A stretch of DNA of 26,368 bases from CAYQSU01 sp964420325 (GTDB taxonomy: Bacteria; Pseudomonadota; Alphaproteobacteria; Rhodospirillales; Defluviicoccaceae), in contig CAYQSU010000049.1 of NCBI GenBank assembly GCA_964420325.1, positions 1-26,368 of the forward strand, written 5' to 3'. The notes beneath the pieces are model-generated. The model was not told the origin of the DNA. It searched no databases and was given only the letters and a program-made list of their open reading frames with translations. Shown piece by piece: positions 1 to 7,967 of the stretch (position 1 is the stretch's first letter; each line of letters begins with the position of its first letter). The position numbers were made by a program, and so were the translations under genes.

Positions 1-1
1 G

Positions 2-373
2 CGCCGCCGGCCCAAGCTCCTCGGCGTCGGTGACCCTTGGGATCTCAACGAGCTGACCGGCGAGGACACGCTCGTCATCGACGACGTCGACGCCGACAGC
101 ACGCTTTACGGATCTTGGAAAACCGACAGGATCGTCGCCAAGCTGGAGGCCGTGCAGAAATCCGCCCCGGCGGTGCACGCTGCGCTGAAACGGTGCCGGG
201 CGGTCTGGGTGCTGGGCAGTCCCAACTTCCAGAAGCCCGGCAATTGGCAGGCCTGGAACGAGGCGCTCTGTAGCTTCTACGGCCTTGGCGATCCTGCGGG
301 GGAGCCCGTTCCGATCCTGTGGCTGAGGCAGCGGCTCGAAACCGCCGAGGCGGCGCAGAACCGGGCCGACTGA
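2..373 (+). CDS. Unrecognised protein, C-terminal part (5' end outside window)
   Basis: The reading frame is open from base 2 to a TGA at 371-373 and gives about 123 residues of the C-terminus. I do not recognise the family. The visible part is a mixed acidic/hydrophobic soluble stretch (GVGDPWDLNELTGED, then LVIDDVDADSTLYGSW) followed by a helical, Trp-rich end; no membrane segment is seen. An internal GTG at 152 could start a 73-residue product, but the frame is open before it with coding-like composition, so it is more likely an internal codon. The gene converges on glsB with 22 bases between the stops. Function unknown. Confidence 0.6.
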   Translation, partial: RRRPKLLGVGDPWDLNELTGEDTLVIDDVDADSTLYGSWKTDRIVAKLEAVQKSAPAVHAALKRCRAVWVLGSPNFQKPGNWQAWNEALCSFYGLGDPAGEPVPILWLRQRLETAEAAQNRAD

Positions 374-395
374 TCTTCCACTGGCGGCGCGCGGA

Positions 396-647
396 TCAGG
401 TCTTCTTCAGCAGGCCGACGAGGAACAGGAGAACGATGGCGCCGACGGTGGCGGTGATCAGCGATCCGACAATGCCGCCGGCCGAAACGCCGAGAAGGCG
501 GAACAGAAAGCCGCCGACGACGGCGCCGATCACGCCGAGGGCGAGGTTGCCGAAAACCCCGAAGCCCCCGCCGTGCATCACCCGGCCGGCGATCCAGCCG
601 GCGAGAAGCCCGATCAGGAGGAAGGCGAGGATCCCGATTCCTTCCAT
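396..647 (-). CDS. GlsB/YeaQ/YmgE family small membrane protein
   Basis: This 83-residue protein is almost entirely hydrophobic and glycine-rich, with three predicted membrane helices (about residues 4-23, 30-53 and 57-80) and a basic LLKKT end. The pattern GLLAGWIAGRVMHGGGFG followed by GNLALGVIGAVVGG is typical of the 'transglycosylase-associated' GlsB/YeaQ/YmgE stress-response family. Length is normal for the family. The biochemical role of the family is not established; members are often stress-induced inner-membrane proteins. The ATG at 647 has a GGAGGAGG-type Shine-Dalgarno rather far upstream (about 12 nt). It lies 24 nt downstream of tldD on the same strand, so co-transcription is likely. 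Confidence 0.85.
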   Translation of the reverse strand: MEGIGILAFLLIGLLAGWIAGRVMHGGGFGVFGNLALGVIGAVVGGFLFRLLGVSAGGIVGSLITATVGAIVLLFLVGLLKKT

Positions 648-671
648 TGAGACGTCGACCTCCTCCGTCCC

Positions 672-2105
672 TCAGACCGCCGTTCCGCCCACGGTCAGCC
701 TGTCGATCCTGAGCGTCGGCTGACCGACGCCGACCGGAACGCCCTGGCCCTCCTTGCCGCAGGTGCCGATCCCCGGATCGAGCTCGAGATCGTTGCCGAC
801 CATCGAGACCTCGGTCAGAACGTCAGGTCCGTTGCCGATGAGCGTCGCCCCCTTCACCGGCGCGCCGACCTTGCCGTTCTCGATCTTGTACGCTTCGGTG
901 CACGAGAACACGAACTTGCCGTTGGTGATATCGACCTGGCCGCCGCCGAAGGCGACGGCGTAAAGTCCGCGGTCGACCGACGCGATGATCTCCTTCGGAT
1001 GGCGATCCCCGGCAAGCATGAACGTGTTGGTCATCCGCGGCATGGGGCGGTGGGCGAAGCTCTGGCGGCGTCCGTTGCCGGTGGAGCGGGTGCCCATCAG
1101 CCGGCCGTTCATGCGGTCCTGCATGAAGCCAACGAGAATCCCGTCCTCGATCAACACCGTCCGCTCGGTCGGCGTGCCCTCGTCGTCGACGGTGAGCGAG
1201 CCGCGCCGGTCGGGGATCGTACCGTCGTCGACCACCGTCACGCCCTTTGCCGCGATCCGCTGGCCGACAAGACCGGCAAAGGCGGATGTCTTCTTTCGGT
1301 TGAAATCGCCCTCGAGGCCGTGACCGATGGCCTCGTGCAGCAGGATTCCGGGCCAGCCGGGGCCCAGGACCACGGTCATCTCGCCCGCCGGCGTCGCCAC
1401 CGCCTCGAGATTGACCAGCGCCTGCCGCAGGGCCTCGTCGACCGCGGCCTGCCAGCTTTCCGGCTCGAGGTAGCGTTCGTAGCTCACCCGTCCGCCGATG
1501 CCGTGACTGCCGAGTTCCCGGCGGCCATCCTGTTCGACGACGACGCTGACGTTGAGCCGGACGAGGGGCCGGACGTCTCCGACGCGATGGCCGCCCGCCC
1601 GGACGATCTCCACGGCCTGCCACTCGCCGGCGAGCGACGCCGTCACTTGGCGAACCCGTGCATCCTTTGCCCGCGCGTACGCGTCCATCGCCGCGAGAAG
1701 CTGAACCTTGTCCTCGAAGGCGACGGGAGCGAGCGGGTTGTCCCCGCCGTACATCCGGGCATTGGTGCCGACCGGCGCCGCCGCGAGCGTGGCCGAGCCG
1801 CCGGAGCGGACCGCGCGGACGCTGGCCGAGGCCCGGCGCATGGCCTCCTCGTCGAGGATGGACGCATGGGCGTAGCCGGTCGCCTCGTCGAACACCGCCC
1901 TGAGACCGAAGCCCTGGACGGTGTCGAAGCCGGCGGATTTGAGCCGGCCATCGTCGAACACCAGGCTTTCCGACTGCCGATACTCGAGGAACAACTCGCC
2001 GTCGTCCATGCCGGCCAGCGCCTCGTCCACGAGCGCCTGGACGCGATCCCGATCGACACCCGCTTTCTCGTAGAAGAGATCCTGGCTCGAACGGATGTCG
2101 GTCAC
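672..2105 (-). CDS. tldD: TldD metalloprotease subunit
   Basis: This 477-residue protein has the length and motifs of TldD, the catalytic subunit of the TldD/TldE peptidase. In other bacteria that complex matures modified peptides such as microcin B17 and helps degrade the CcdA antitoxin. The zinc motif HEAIGH is at 257-262, and the third ligand Cys is at 449 in GIGTCGKEGQG. The GTG at 2105 is chosen because GGAGAGGGAG lies about 7 nt upstream and the family's N-terminal SSQDLFYEKAGVD stretch follows directly. The frame stays open far upstream of this GTG, but that part reads as a shadow of yihY. Its partner TldE is encoded at 10095-11438 on the other strand rather than next door. Confidence 0.95.
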   Translation of the reverse strand: MTDIRSSQDLFYEKAGVDRDRVQALVDEALAGMDDGELFLEYRQSESLVFDDGRLKSAGFDTVQGFGLRAVFDEATGYAHASILDEEAMRRASASVRAVRSGGSATLAAAPVGTNARMYGGDNPLAPVAFEDKVQLLAAMDAYARAKDARVRQVTASLAGEWQAVEIVRAGGHRVGDVRPLVRLNVSVVVEQDGRRELGSHGIGGRVSYERYLEPESWQAAVDEALRQALVNLEAVATPAGEMTVVLGPGWPGILLHEAIGHGLEGDFNRKKTSAFAGLVGQRIAAKGVTVVDDGTIPDRRGSLTVDDEGTPTERTVLIEDGILVGFMQDRMNGRLMGTRSTGNGRRQSFAHRPMPRMTNTFMLAGDRHPKEIIASVDRGLYAVAFGGGQVDITNGKFVFSCTEAYKIENGKVGAPVKGATLIGNGPDVLTEVSMVGNDLELDPGIGTCGKEGQGVPVGVGQPTLRIDRLTVGGTAV

Positions 2106-2218
2106 GATGGTGTCTCCCTCTCCGCCAAGGATACGCCCTCGCAGTGGGTGGCCGCCGGGTTGGGTGGCCTCGCGCCAGATATGGGGCGTGCGCTTGGCCG
2201 CGTCCAGGCGCGCATCCG

Positions 2219-3523
2219 TCAGGCCCCCCCCTCGGGCGTCGGAGGGCGTGATGCCGGCACATCGGTCATCGAGAACAGCTCCTTCAGCGTGGTTGCCATG
2301 TTGACCCGCCCGGCGGCGTCGAAGGCGGCGATCATCTCGCCCACGCGCTCCTGCCAGCCGGCCGGCTGCATCCAGCGGAAGGGATCGCTGGCGACGCCGA
2401 GATTGAGGTCCCAGTAGAGCTCGTAGACCGACGTGTATTCGAGATCGCGGCTCAACACCCACCGGTCGCGGCCGGCGCGTGCGAGGTACTTCGCCTTCGC
2501 CAGATCGTCGATCACCGCCTCGACGATGAACGCTCCCAGGTTGAGGTTCCGCAGCAGATCCTTGCGTCTGCGCACAACCCCGACACGGCTCGCCTGGAAC
2601 AGGTCGGCAAGAATGGCGAGCGCGACCGCGAGACGGTTTCCCGGCGACAGATGGGGACGGCCCAGCACCTCGCGCCGGGCCCCCCATTCGGCGATCGACG
2701 CCGCGATCACCGCGCCGACGAGGGCCATCACCCATCCCAGAAACAGGCCGATGAGAGCCAACGGGATGACGACGATCGCCTCGTAGGACGTGCGGAGCGT
2801 GGTCAGCGCGGTTCCGAACAGCCCGAACAGCAGCGCCAGCAGCTCGATCCCCACCGACGCGAGCAACGCCCCGGAGGCGGCATGGGCGAATCGGACCGGA
2901 CGGTTGGGAATGATGGTGTAGACGATCGTGAACACGGCGAACTGAAGTACCAGTGCGACGCTCCACGCGACCGGCCCGGAGGCTCCGACATCGCGACCGG
3001 GAACGCCCGCAACCGTCTCGACGTAGGGACTTGACAGCGACAGGCTCAGTCCCAGCAGCATCGGCCCCATGGTGAACACGGCCCAGAAGCCGACCATGCG
3101 CCAGATCAGGGGCCTGCGCTCGGTGACCCGCCAGATCGTGTTGAAGGCGGCCTCGATGTTCAGCAACAGGATGATCACGGTAACGATCAGGGCGACGACA
3201 CCGACCGTGCGGACCTCGCCGCCGCTGGCCAGGAACCGGTCGAGGTATTCGAGGACGAGGCTCGCCACTTCGGCGGGGAGGTGGGCGGCGAGGAAGTCGA
3301 GGAAGCTCTTGCGGATGCCGTCGAAGACCGGGAACGCCGCCAGCACGGCGAAGCCCATGAACACCACCGGACCGCCGGCCAGCAAACTGGTGAACGTGAG
3401 CGATCCCGCCGCCTCCAGGCAGCGATCGCGCATGAAACGCCGGACGGCGTACTGGACGAACAGCCAGATCCTCTGGATCTGGAAGCGGATGTCGAAACCC
3501 TTGCCGGCCGTCTCGTCGTTCAT
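2219..3523 (-). CDS. YihY/BrkB family inner-membrane protein
   Basis: The product is 434 residues. The N-terminal 300 residues carry about six hydrophobic helices and the family signature EAAGSLTFTSLLAGGPVVF (about 38-56), followed by LNIEAAFNTIWRV. The remaining C-terminal part is soluble and resembles the winged-helix-like extension seen in longer proteobacterial YihY proteins. The family was once called RNase BN, but that assignment is not supported; its role is unknown, with suggestions of transport or envelope function. The ATG at 3523 is preferred over an in-frame start 24 codons upstream because the extra stretch is an Arg/Pro run without hydrophobic character. GAAGGA lies about 13 nt upstream. 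tldD follows after 113 nt on the same strand. Confidence 0.88.
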   Translation of the reverse strand: MNDETAGKGFDIRFQIQRIWLFVQYAVRRFMRDRCLEAAGSLTFTSLLAGGPVVFMGFAVLAAFPVFDGIRKSFLDFLAAHLPAEVASLVLEYLDRFLASGGEVRTVGVVALIVTVIILLLNIEAAFNTIWRVTERRPLIWRMVGFWAVFTMGPMLLGLSLSLSSPYVETVAGVPGRDVGASGPVAWSVALVLQFAVFTIVYTIIPNRPVRFAHAASGALLASVGIELLALLFGLFGTALTTLRTSYEAIVVIPLALIGLFLGWVMALVGAVIAASIAEWGARREVLGRPHLSPGNRLAVALAILADLFQASRVGVVRRRKDLLRNLNLGAFIVEAVIDDLAKAKYLARAGRDRWVLSRDLEYTSVYELYWDLNLGVASDPFRWMQPAGWQERVGEMIAAFDAAGRVNMATTLKELFSMTDVPASRPPTPEGGA

Positions 3524-3590
3524 CGACTTGGGTCGTGTCCTTCGCCGGGGCGGGCGGCGTCGCCGTTGCAGCTCTCGGACGCCCCTTACT

Positions 3591-3618
3591 ACCATACGGG
3601 GCCGCGCGGAAGCCGCAA
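3591..3618 (-). promoter_or_regulatory. Candidate sigma-70 promoter for yihY
   Basis: Reading the minus strand, TTGCGG (3613-3618) is separated by 16 nt from TATGGT (3591-3596), about 68 nt upstream of the yihY ATG. It is back-to-back with the metZ promoter 37 nt away. Identified by eye only. Confidence 0.45.
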
Positions 3619-3654
3619 TCGCGTGGCCAGGGACCGCGACGCCGGCAATTCGCC

Positions 3655-3683
3655 TTGACGCCGGGCAGCGGGACGGCTATCGG
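3655..3683 (+). promoter_or_regulatory. Candidate sigma-70 promoter for metZ
   Basis: TTGACG (3655-3660) is followed after exactly 17 nt by TATCGG (3678-3683). Transcription would begin near 3690, which is the first base of the SAM-II aptamer, so promoter and riboswitch placement support each other. Confidence 0.6.
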
Positions 3684-3689
3684 GACCCG

Positions 3690-3744
3690 CACGTGGTGAT
3701 TTGGTCGACCGGCTTGCGGCCACGTAAAACAAACCGCTAAAAGG
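3690..3744 (+). promoter_or_regulatory. SAM-II riboswitch (metA motif) upstream of metZ
   Basis: The leader matches the alphaproteobacterial SAM-II pattern in order. P1 left arm ACGTGG is at 3691-3696, the conserved TGATTTGG loop at 3697-3704, CCGGCTTGC at 3709-3717, P1 right arm CCACGT at 3720-3725, an A-rich joining stretch, and the pseudoknot strand CGCTAAAAGG at 3735-3744. SAM-II binds S-adenosylmethionine and typically represses methionine-biosynthesis genes such as metA and metZ, exactly the gene found 78 nt downstream. Recognition is by primary-sequence pattern and the P1 pairing; a covariance-model search would confirm it. Confidence 0.9.
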
Positions 3745-3758
3745 TCCGAGCTCCCGGA

Positions 3759-3781
3759 GCCCCGACCGTTGCGGTTGGGGC
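3759..3781 (+). terminator. 10-bp hairpin between SAM-II aptamer and metZ (possible attenuator)
   Basis: GCCCCGACCG (3759-3768) pairs over ten positions, one of them a G-T wobble, with CGGTTGGGGC (3772-3781), leaving a three-base loop. It sits 15 nt after the aptamer and 30 nt before the metZ Shine-Dalgarno, where an expression platform is expected. The bases after it (GTTGTCGTT) are only moderately T-rich, so it would be a weak intrinsic terminator. Confidence 0.5.
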
Positions 3782-3821
3782 GTTGTCGTTAAGCCGGACG
3801 GCGTCGACGGGAGGTGCCCTC

Positions 3822-5048
3822 ATGGCTCGCGATCTCAGGGAAGACAACAGCTGGCGGCAGGCGACCCGTCTCGTCCGCGGTGGAACACGGCGTTCGCCCT
3901 TCGACGAGACCTCCGAGGCCCTGTTTCTGACCTCGGGCTACGTGTACGGCTCGGCCGAGGAGGCGGAGGCGGCCTTCAAGGGCGACACGCAGCGCTTCGT
4001 CTACTCGCGCTTCGGCAACCCGACGGTGACCATGTTCGAGGCCCGGCTGGCGGCGCTGGAAGGCGCCGCCTACGCCCGCGCGACGGCGTCTGGCATGGCC
4101 GCCGTGTTCGCCTCGATGGCCTGCCGGCTCCGCGCGGGAGACCGGATCGTCGCATCTCGCGCCCTGTTCGGCTCCTGCCACTATGTCATCGCCGAACTGC
4201 TGCCCCGGTTCGGCATCGCGACCGAGTTCGTCGACGGCACCGATTACGACCAGTGGCGGTCGGCGCTCGGCCGCGAGGCGGCCTTCGTCTTCATCGAAAC
4301 GCCCTCCAATCCGACCTTGGAGGTGATCGACATCGGAGCCGTGTGCGACCTCGCCCATGCCGCCGGCGCGCTGGTGGTTGTCGACAACGTGTTCGCCACG
4401 CCGCTGTTGCAGAAGCCGCTGGCGCTCGGCGCCGATGTCGTCGTCTACTCGGCGACCAAGCACATCGACGGACAAGGCCGCAGCCTCGGCGGCGCAGTGC
4501 TTACCAACGACGCCGACTACGAGGAAACCCATCTCGTTCCGTTTCTCCGCAATACCGGTCCGGCGCTCAGTCCCTTCAACGCCTGGCTCATGCTCAAGGG
4601 CCTGGAGACCCTTGAGCTTCGCGTCGTCCGCGAGTGCGAGAACGCGCTCGCCGTCGCTCGCGTTCTCGAAGCGCGACGCGACATCGTGCGCGTGCTCTAC
4701 CCCGGCCTCGTCAGCCACCCCCAGCACGGCCTCGCGGTTCGGCAGATGGGTCGCGGCGGCAGCATCGTTTCCTTCGAGCTCCCCGGCGGCAAGGCTTCGG
4801 CATTCCGCTTTCTCAACGCCCTCAGGCTGATCGACATCTCCAACAACCTCGGCGACACCAAGAGCCTGGCCACGCACCCTGCGACCACCACCCACCAGCG
4901 GCTCACTCCGGACGAGCGGGCGCGGATGGGCATCGGCGACGGCTTGGTGCGCCTCTCGATCGGCGTCGAGGACCTCGAGGATCTCGAGGAGGACATCGCT
5001 GCGGCGCTGGCCGCTGCCCAGCCCGCCGCGGCAGCCGCCTATCCCTGA
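3822..5048 (+). CDS. metZ: O-succinylhomoserine sulfhydrylase MetZ
   Basis: This is a 408-residue PLP enzyme of the Cys/Met-metabolism family (fold type I). It converts O-succinylhomoserine plus sulfide to homocysteine in methionine biosynthesis. Visible features are YSRFGNPT (61-68), the catalytic Tyr/PLP contact region ATASGMAAVF (88-97), the PLP-binding Asp in VVVDNVFATPL (185-195, D188), and the PLP lysine K213 in YSATKHIDGQGR. GQGR after the lysine and the SNNLGDTKSLATHPATTTH stretch favour the MetZ branch over cystathionine gamma-synthase, although substrate choice within this family is hard to fix by eye. The ATG at 3822 has GGGAGG 7 nt upstream; a TTG 13 codons earlier has no ribosome site and lies in the hairpin. 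A SAM-II riboswitch controls the leader. Confidence 0.92.
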   Translation: MARDLREDNSWRQATRLVRGGTRRSPFDETSEALFLTSGYVYGSAEEAEAAFKGDTQRFVYSRFGNPTVTMFEARLAALEGAAYARATASGMAAVFASMACRLRAGDRIVASRALFGSCHYVIAELLPRFGIATEFVDGTDYDQWRSALGREAAFVFIETPSNPTLEVIDIGAVCDLAHAAGALVVVDNVFATPLLQKPLALGADVVVYSATKHIDGQGRSLGGAVLTNDADYEETHLVPFLRNTGPALSPFNAWLMLKGLETLELRVVRECENALAVARVLEARRDIVRVLYPGLVSHPQHGLAVRQMGRGGSIVSFELPGGKASAFRFLNALRLIDISNNLGDTKSLATHPATTTHQRLTPDERARMGIGDGLVRLSIGVEDLEDLEEDIAAALAAAQPAAAAAYP

Positions 5049-5461
5049 ACCCAGGGGAGCCCTGCGACCTTCCAGCCGCTGACGGTCCCGCGGTGGCGGG
5101 CGCCGTCGGGGTCCCCCTCGAAACCCTCGGCGACGTTGTAGCAGGCCCGATACCCGCGAGCCGTCATTGCGATCGCCGCCGAACGGGAGCGCGCGCCCGA
5201 GCGGCAGAGAAACAGCACGGTGGCATCCGGCTTGATGCCGCTGGCCACGATCTGCTCGGCGAACTGGGTGTTGATCTCCATCCCCGGAAAGAGGACCCAG
5301 GGCACGAACAGCGTCCGCTTGCTGAGGCTCGACAGGTCGGGAACGCCGACATAGGACCATTCGGCCGGCGTGCGAACGTCCACCAGCACGGCGTTTGGGT
5401 CCCGGGCCAGGGTGTCCCAGGCCTGTCTCGGCGTAAAGTCTCCGGCGTACCCTTGTTCCAT
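5039..5461 (-). CDS. Rhodanese-like domain protein
   Basis: A single-domain protein of 140 residues. The rhodanese fold is shown by AVLVDVRTPAEWSYVGVPDL (24-43), and the catalytic Cys86 lies in LFLCRSGARSRSAA, the six-residue active-site loop typical of sulfurtransferases. YNVAEGFEGD near the end is the family's second signature. The substrate is unknown; it could move sulfane sulfur, and metZ and ferredoxin genes nearby make a sulfur role plausible but unproven. The ATG at 5461 has only a GGGGG stretch as ribosome site; a GTG nine codons upstream has AGGA too close to be useful. Its stop overlaps the convergent metZ stop region by 10 bases. Confidence 0.9.
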   Translation of the reverse strand: MEQGYAGDFTPRQAWDTLARDPNAVLVDVRTPAEWSYVGVPDLSSLSKRTLFVPWVLFPGMEINTQFAEQIVASGIKPDATVLFLCRSGARSRSAAIAMTARGYRACYNVAEGFEGDPDGARHRGTVSGWKVAGLPWVQG

Positions 5462-5482
5462 GGTTCGGCCCCCGCGTTGTCC

Positions 5483-5506
5483 ATTCACTCCTGATATGGT
5501 GTGAAT
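5483..5506. repeat. Short inverted repeat ahead of the rhodanese gene
   Basis: ATTCAC (5483-5488) and GTGAAT (5501-5506) form a perfect 6-bp inverted repeat with a 12-nt centre, in the 61-nt gap between the fpr-like gene and the rhodanese gene. It could be an operator half-site pair or an RNA stem; it is short enough to be chance. Confidence 0.3.
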
Positions 5507-5522
5507 AGGAGGCAATGTACAC

Positions 5523-6827
5523 TCAAGGGCCGTCGAGAACCCGCAGCATCTCGGCGATCGACGTGAACTTGCGTCGGGGCCGGCGACCCGCCGCCGCTGC
5601 CGTTTCGGCCGCCTCGATCCGTTTCCACGCGGAGAAGTCGACGACGCGTACCCCTCGCGCGGCGAGCAGTGCCGCCAGCGCCGGTCGGCCCGGCTTGGCG
5701 CCCGACGCGATGTCACCGCAGATCTGTTCGGCGCACGTGACACCGTCGGGCCGGTTGCTGGCGATCACACCAAGGGGACCCCGCTTGATCCAGCCGACGA
5801 CATAGAGGCCATCGGCGACGCGGCCGTCGGTATTGGACGCGATGCCCTGCCGCTCGTCGAACGGGACGCCGTCGAGGGGCACGGTGCGATAGCCGATGGC
5901 GGCGATGACGAGCCCGCAGGGGACGGTCCGGAATTCGCCGGTGCCGACGGCCTGTCCATCGACCACGCGAGTGCGTTCAAAGCGAAGACCGGTGACCCGT
6001 TCGTCGCCGACGATCTCCACCGGCTTCGCGAAGAACTCGAAATGCACGCGCTTCGGCAGCCGGTCGCCGCGACGGGCGGCGAAATCGCGAAGTGTCGCCA
6101 GGTTCTTCTCCTTCAGGCGGCCATCGCGGTCGAGAGTATCGATCTCGCCGTCGGGAAGGTGCGACGGATCGACCACGGGCGTGCACACGGCAAGGCGCCC
6201 CATCTCGCGGAGCTCCACATTGGTGAACTTCGCCTCGAGCGGCCCGCGTCGGCCCACGAGGTAGACATCGGTGATCGGGGACGCGCGGATGGCCTCGGCC
6301 GCATAGTCGGCGATGTCGGAGTCCGCCATCTCGTCCGAGGTCTTGACCAGCACCCGAGCGACGTCGATGGCGACGTTGCCGTTGCCGATCACCACTGCCG
6401 TATCCGTGCCGAGCTCCGGATCGAGGTCGCGGAAGTCCGGATGGCCGTTGTACCAGCCGACGAACTCCGCCGAGCCGTAAACGCCGCGCTTGTCCTCGCC
6501 CGGAACGCCGAGGGGCCGATCCGCCGGCGCGCCCACCGCGAGCACGACGGCGTCGTAGATGGCGCGCAGCTCATCCAGGCTCACATCGCTGCCGACCTCG
6601 ACATTGCCGAAATACCGCACCGCGGCGTGCGTCGCCGTCTCTTCGAACTTCCTGGTGACCTTCTTGGTGGTCTGATGGTCGGGAGCGACGCCAGCGCGGA
6701 TCAGCCCGTAGGGTGTCGGCAGCCGCTCGATCAGGTCGATCTCGACGACCTTCCCGCTCTTCAGCAGTGCCTCGGCCGTATAGAACCCGGCCGGGCCCGC
6801 ACCGACGATCGCAACGCTGATGGACAT
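5523..6827 (-). CDS. Ferredoxin-NADP+ reductase, adrenodoxin-reductase/FprA type
   Basis: This 434-residue FAD enzyme belongs to the adrenodoxin-reductase-like group, which moves electrons between ferredoxin and NADP(H). The FAD-binding GAGPAG is at 9-14, followed by LIERLPTPYGLIRAGVAPDHQ, a family hallmark. A second Rossmann motif, VVIGNGNVAIDVARVL, binds NADP, and VYLVGRRGPLEAKFTNVELREM follows. The C-terminal GWIKRGPLGVIASNRPDGV is also diagnostic. The ATG at 6827 is preceded by GGGGGCG; an in-frame start 22 codons upstream precedes a non-conserved stretch and would put it beside the predicted -10. It lies 123 nt downstream of korB, so ferredoxin reduced by KorAB is a natural partner. Confidence 0.93.
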   Translation of the reverse strand: MSISVAIVGAGPAGFYTAEALLKSGKVVEIDLIERLPTPYGLIRAGVAPDHQTTKKVTRKFEETATHAAVRYFGNVEVGSDVSLDELRAIYDAVVLAVGAPADRPLGVPGEDKRGVYGSAEFVGWYNGHPDFRDLDPELGTDTAVVIGNGNVAIDVARVLVKTSDEMADSDIADYAAEAIRASPITDVYLVGRRGPLEAKFTNVELREMGRLAVCTPVVDPSHLPDGEIDTLDRDGRLKEKNLATLRDFAARRGDRLPKRVHFEFFAKPVEIVGDERVTGLRFERTRVVDGQAVGTGEFRTVPCGLVIAAIGYRTVPLDGVPFDERQGIASNTDGRVADGLYVVGWIKRGPLGVIASNRPDGVTCAEQICGDIASGAKPGRPALAALLAARGVRVVDFSAWKRIEAAETAAAAGRRPRRKFTSIAEMLRVLDGP

Positions 6828-6891
6828 CGCCCCCCGCTGGTTCGGCTGCGGCCGCGCGAGACTCGCTTCTCCCGCGACCGCTGTTGGCCGC

Positions 6892-6920
6892 ATTCTAGCA
6901 AGGGGTCGGTCCGAGGCTAA
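6892..6920 (-). promoter_or_regulatory. Candidate promoter for the fpr-like gene
   Basis: On the minus strand a good -10 box, TAGAAT (6892-6897), follows a poor -35, TTAGCC (6915-6920), at 17 nt. It lies in the 123-nt gap after korB and would give the reductase expression independent of korAB. The weak -35 may mean an activator is needed, or that the match is chance. Confidence 0.4.
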
Positions 6921-6950
6921 GCCCGATTCTCCTCACGGCCGCTCAGGCGC

Positions 6951-7967
6951 TCAATCGGCGACCTGCCATGTGTGGCCGCTCCGCAAAAGACGGTCGAGGT
7001 CCTGGGCACTCGGGGTTGCCTCGTCCGGCTGCGCCATGCGTTCTTCCAGACTCGGTGCCGGATCGCAGTAGAGGACTCCCAGCGCCACCGGCATCCGCGG
7101 CGGTTCCATGGCGGCGAGCATGGTCGCCAGCATCCGGTTGGTCTCGTCGTGCACGAGAACCTGGTTCTCGTCGATGCCGCCGTCGCCGCCGGCGACGACC
7201 TCGAGACGGATGGTTGCGGGATCGAGGCGCAGGCCGAGTGTCCTGTCACGACCGAACCGCAACGGCTTGCCGTGCTCGACGTGGATCTGCCGGTCGGCCG
7301 CGACCTCCTTCGCGGTGAAGTCGGCGAAGACCTCGTCGTTGTAGACGATGCAGTTCTGGAAGATCTCGACGAACGAAGCGCCGCGGTGGCCATGGGCGCG
7401 CTTGAGCGCATCGACCAGCTGCTTCTGCTGGGTGTCGACCGAGCGCGCGACGAAGCGGGCGCCCGCTCCGAGCGCGAACAGCGCCGCCGACACCGGCGCC
7501 TCCGCCGAGCCCCGGGGCGTCGACGGCGAGCGCGTGCCAACGCGGGAGGTCGGCGAGTACTGCCCCTTGGTCAGACCGTAGATCTCGTTGTTGAACAGGA
7601 GGATCTGAACGTCGACGTTGCGCCTCAGGATGTGCAGGAGGTGGTTGCCGCCGATCGACAGCGCATCGCCGTCGCCGGTGGCGATCCAGACATCGAGGGC
7701 CGGATTGGCGAGCTTGATGCCCGTGGCAACCGCGGGCGCGCGTCCGTGGATGGTGTGAAAGCCGTAGGTGGCGAGATAGTACGGGAATCGCGACGAGCAT
7801 CCGATGCCGGAGACGAACACCGTCGTTGCCGGATCCGCGCCAAGGTCCGCGAGCGTCTTTTGCACCGCCTTGAGGACGGCGTAATCGCCGCATCCGGGGC
7901 ACCAGCGCACCTCCTGGTCGGAGGCGAAGTCCTGCGGCTTGCGATCGAGCTTGGCGACGACGTTCAT
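6951..7967 (-). CDS. korB: 2-oxoacid:ferredoxin oxidoreductase, beta subunit (KorB type)
   Basis: This 338-residue TPP-binding subunit catalyses CoA-dependent decarboxylation of a 2-oxoacid, most likely 2-oxoglutarate, with reduction of ferredoxin. Four cysteines placed as in the family's [4Fe-4S] ligands are visible: C23 and C26 in WCPGCGDY, C57 in SGIGCSS and C206 in FQNCIVYND. The TPP/Mg motif is GDGDALSIGGNH (98-109) with NNEIYGLTKGQYSPTS after it, the latter being typical of 2-oxoglutarate rather than pyruvate enzymes. The ATG at 7967 overlaps the korA stop by 4 nt (TCAT on the plus strand), indicating translational coupling. The frame runs open far upstream but there it shadows korA. 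Confidence 0.94.
   Translation of the reverse strand: MNVVAKLDRKPQDFASDQEVRWCPGCGDYAVLKAVQKTLADLGADPATTVFVSGIGCSSRFPYYLATYGFHTIHGRAPAVATGIKLANPALDVWIATGDGDALSIGGNHLLHILRRNVDVQILLFNNEIYGLTKGQYSPTSRVGTRSPSTPRGSAEAPVSAALFALGAGARFVARSVDTQQKQLVDALKRAHGHRGASFVEIFQNCIVYNDEVFADFTAKEVAADRQIHVEHGKPLRFGRDRTLGLRLDPATIRLEVVAGGDGGIDENQVLVHDETNRMLATMLAAMEPPRMPVALGVLYCDPAPSLEERMAQPDEATPSAQDLDRLLRSGHTWQVAD

Noticed and set aside
999..2417. Long plus-strand open frame (about 470 codons) opposite tldD.
   Set aside because: Composition is low-complexity Arg/Ala/Gly and the minus strand holds a complete conserved gene; stop codons are rare in this GC-rich sequence, so long antisense frames are expected. The same applies to frames opposite metZ, korA and acs.
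2106..3692. The tldD reading frame stays open for more than 500 codons upstream of its start, as if tldD were a 1,000-residue fusion protein.
   Set aside because: The upstream part is an Arg/Pro/Gly-rich out-of-frame reading of yihY, which has the clear membrane-protein sequence; tldD has a strong ribosome site and family-typical start at 2105.
5164..5484. Alternative minus-strand frame starting at 5484 behind AGGAG, overlapping the rhodanese gene.
   Set aside because: The ribosome site is only about 3 nt from that ATG, and the translated frame lacks any domain while the rhodanese frame has the complete active-site loop.
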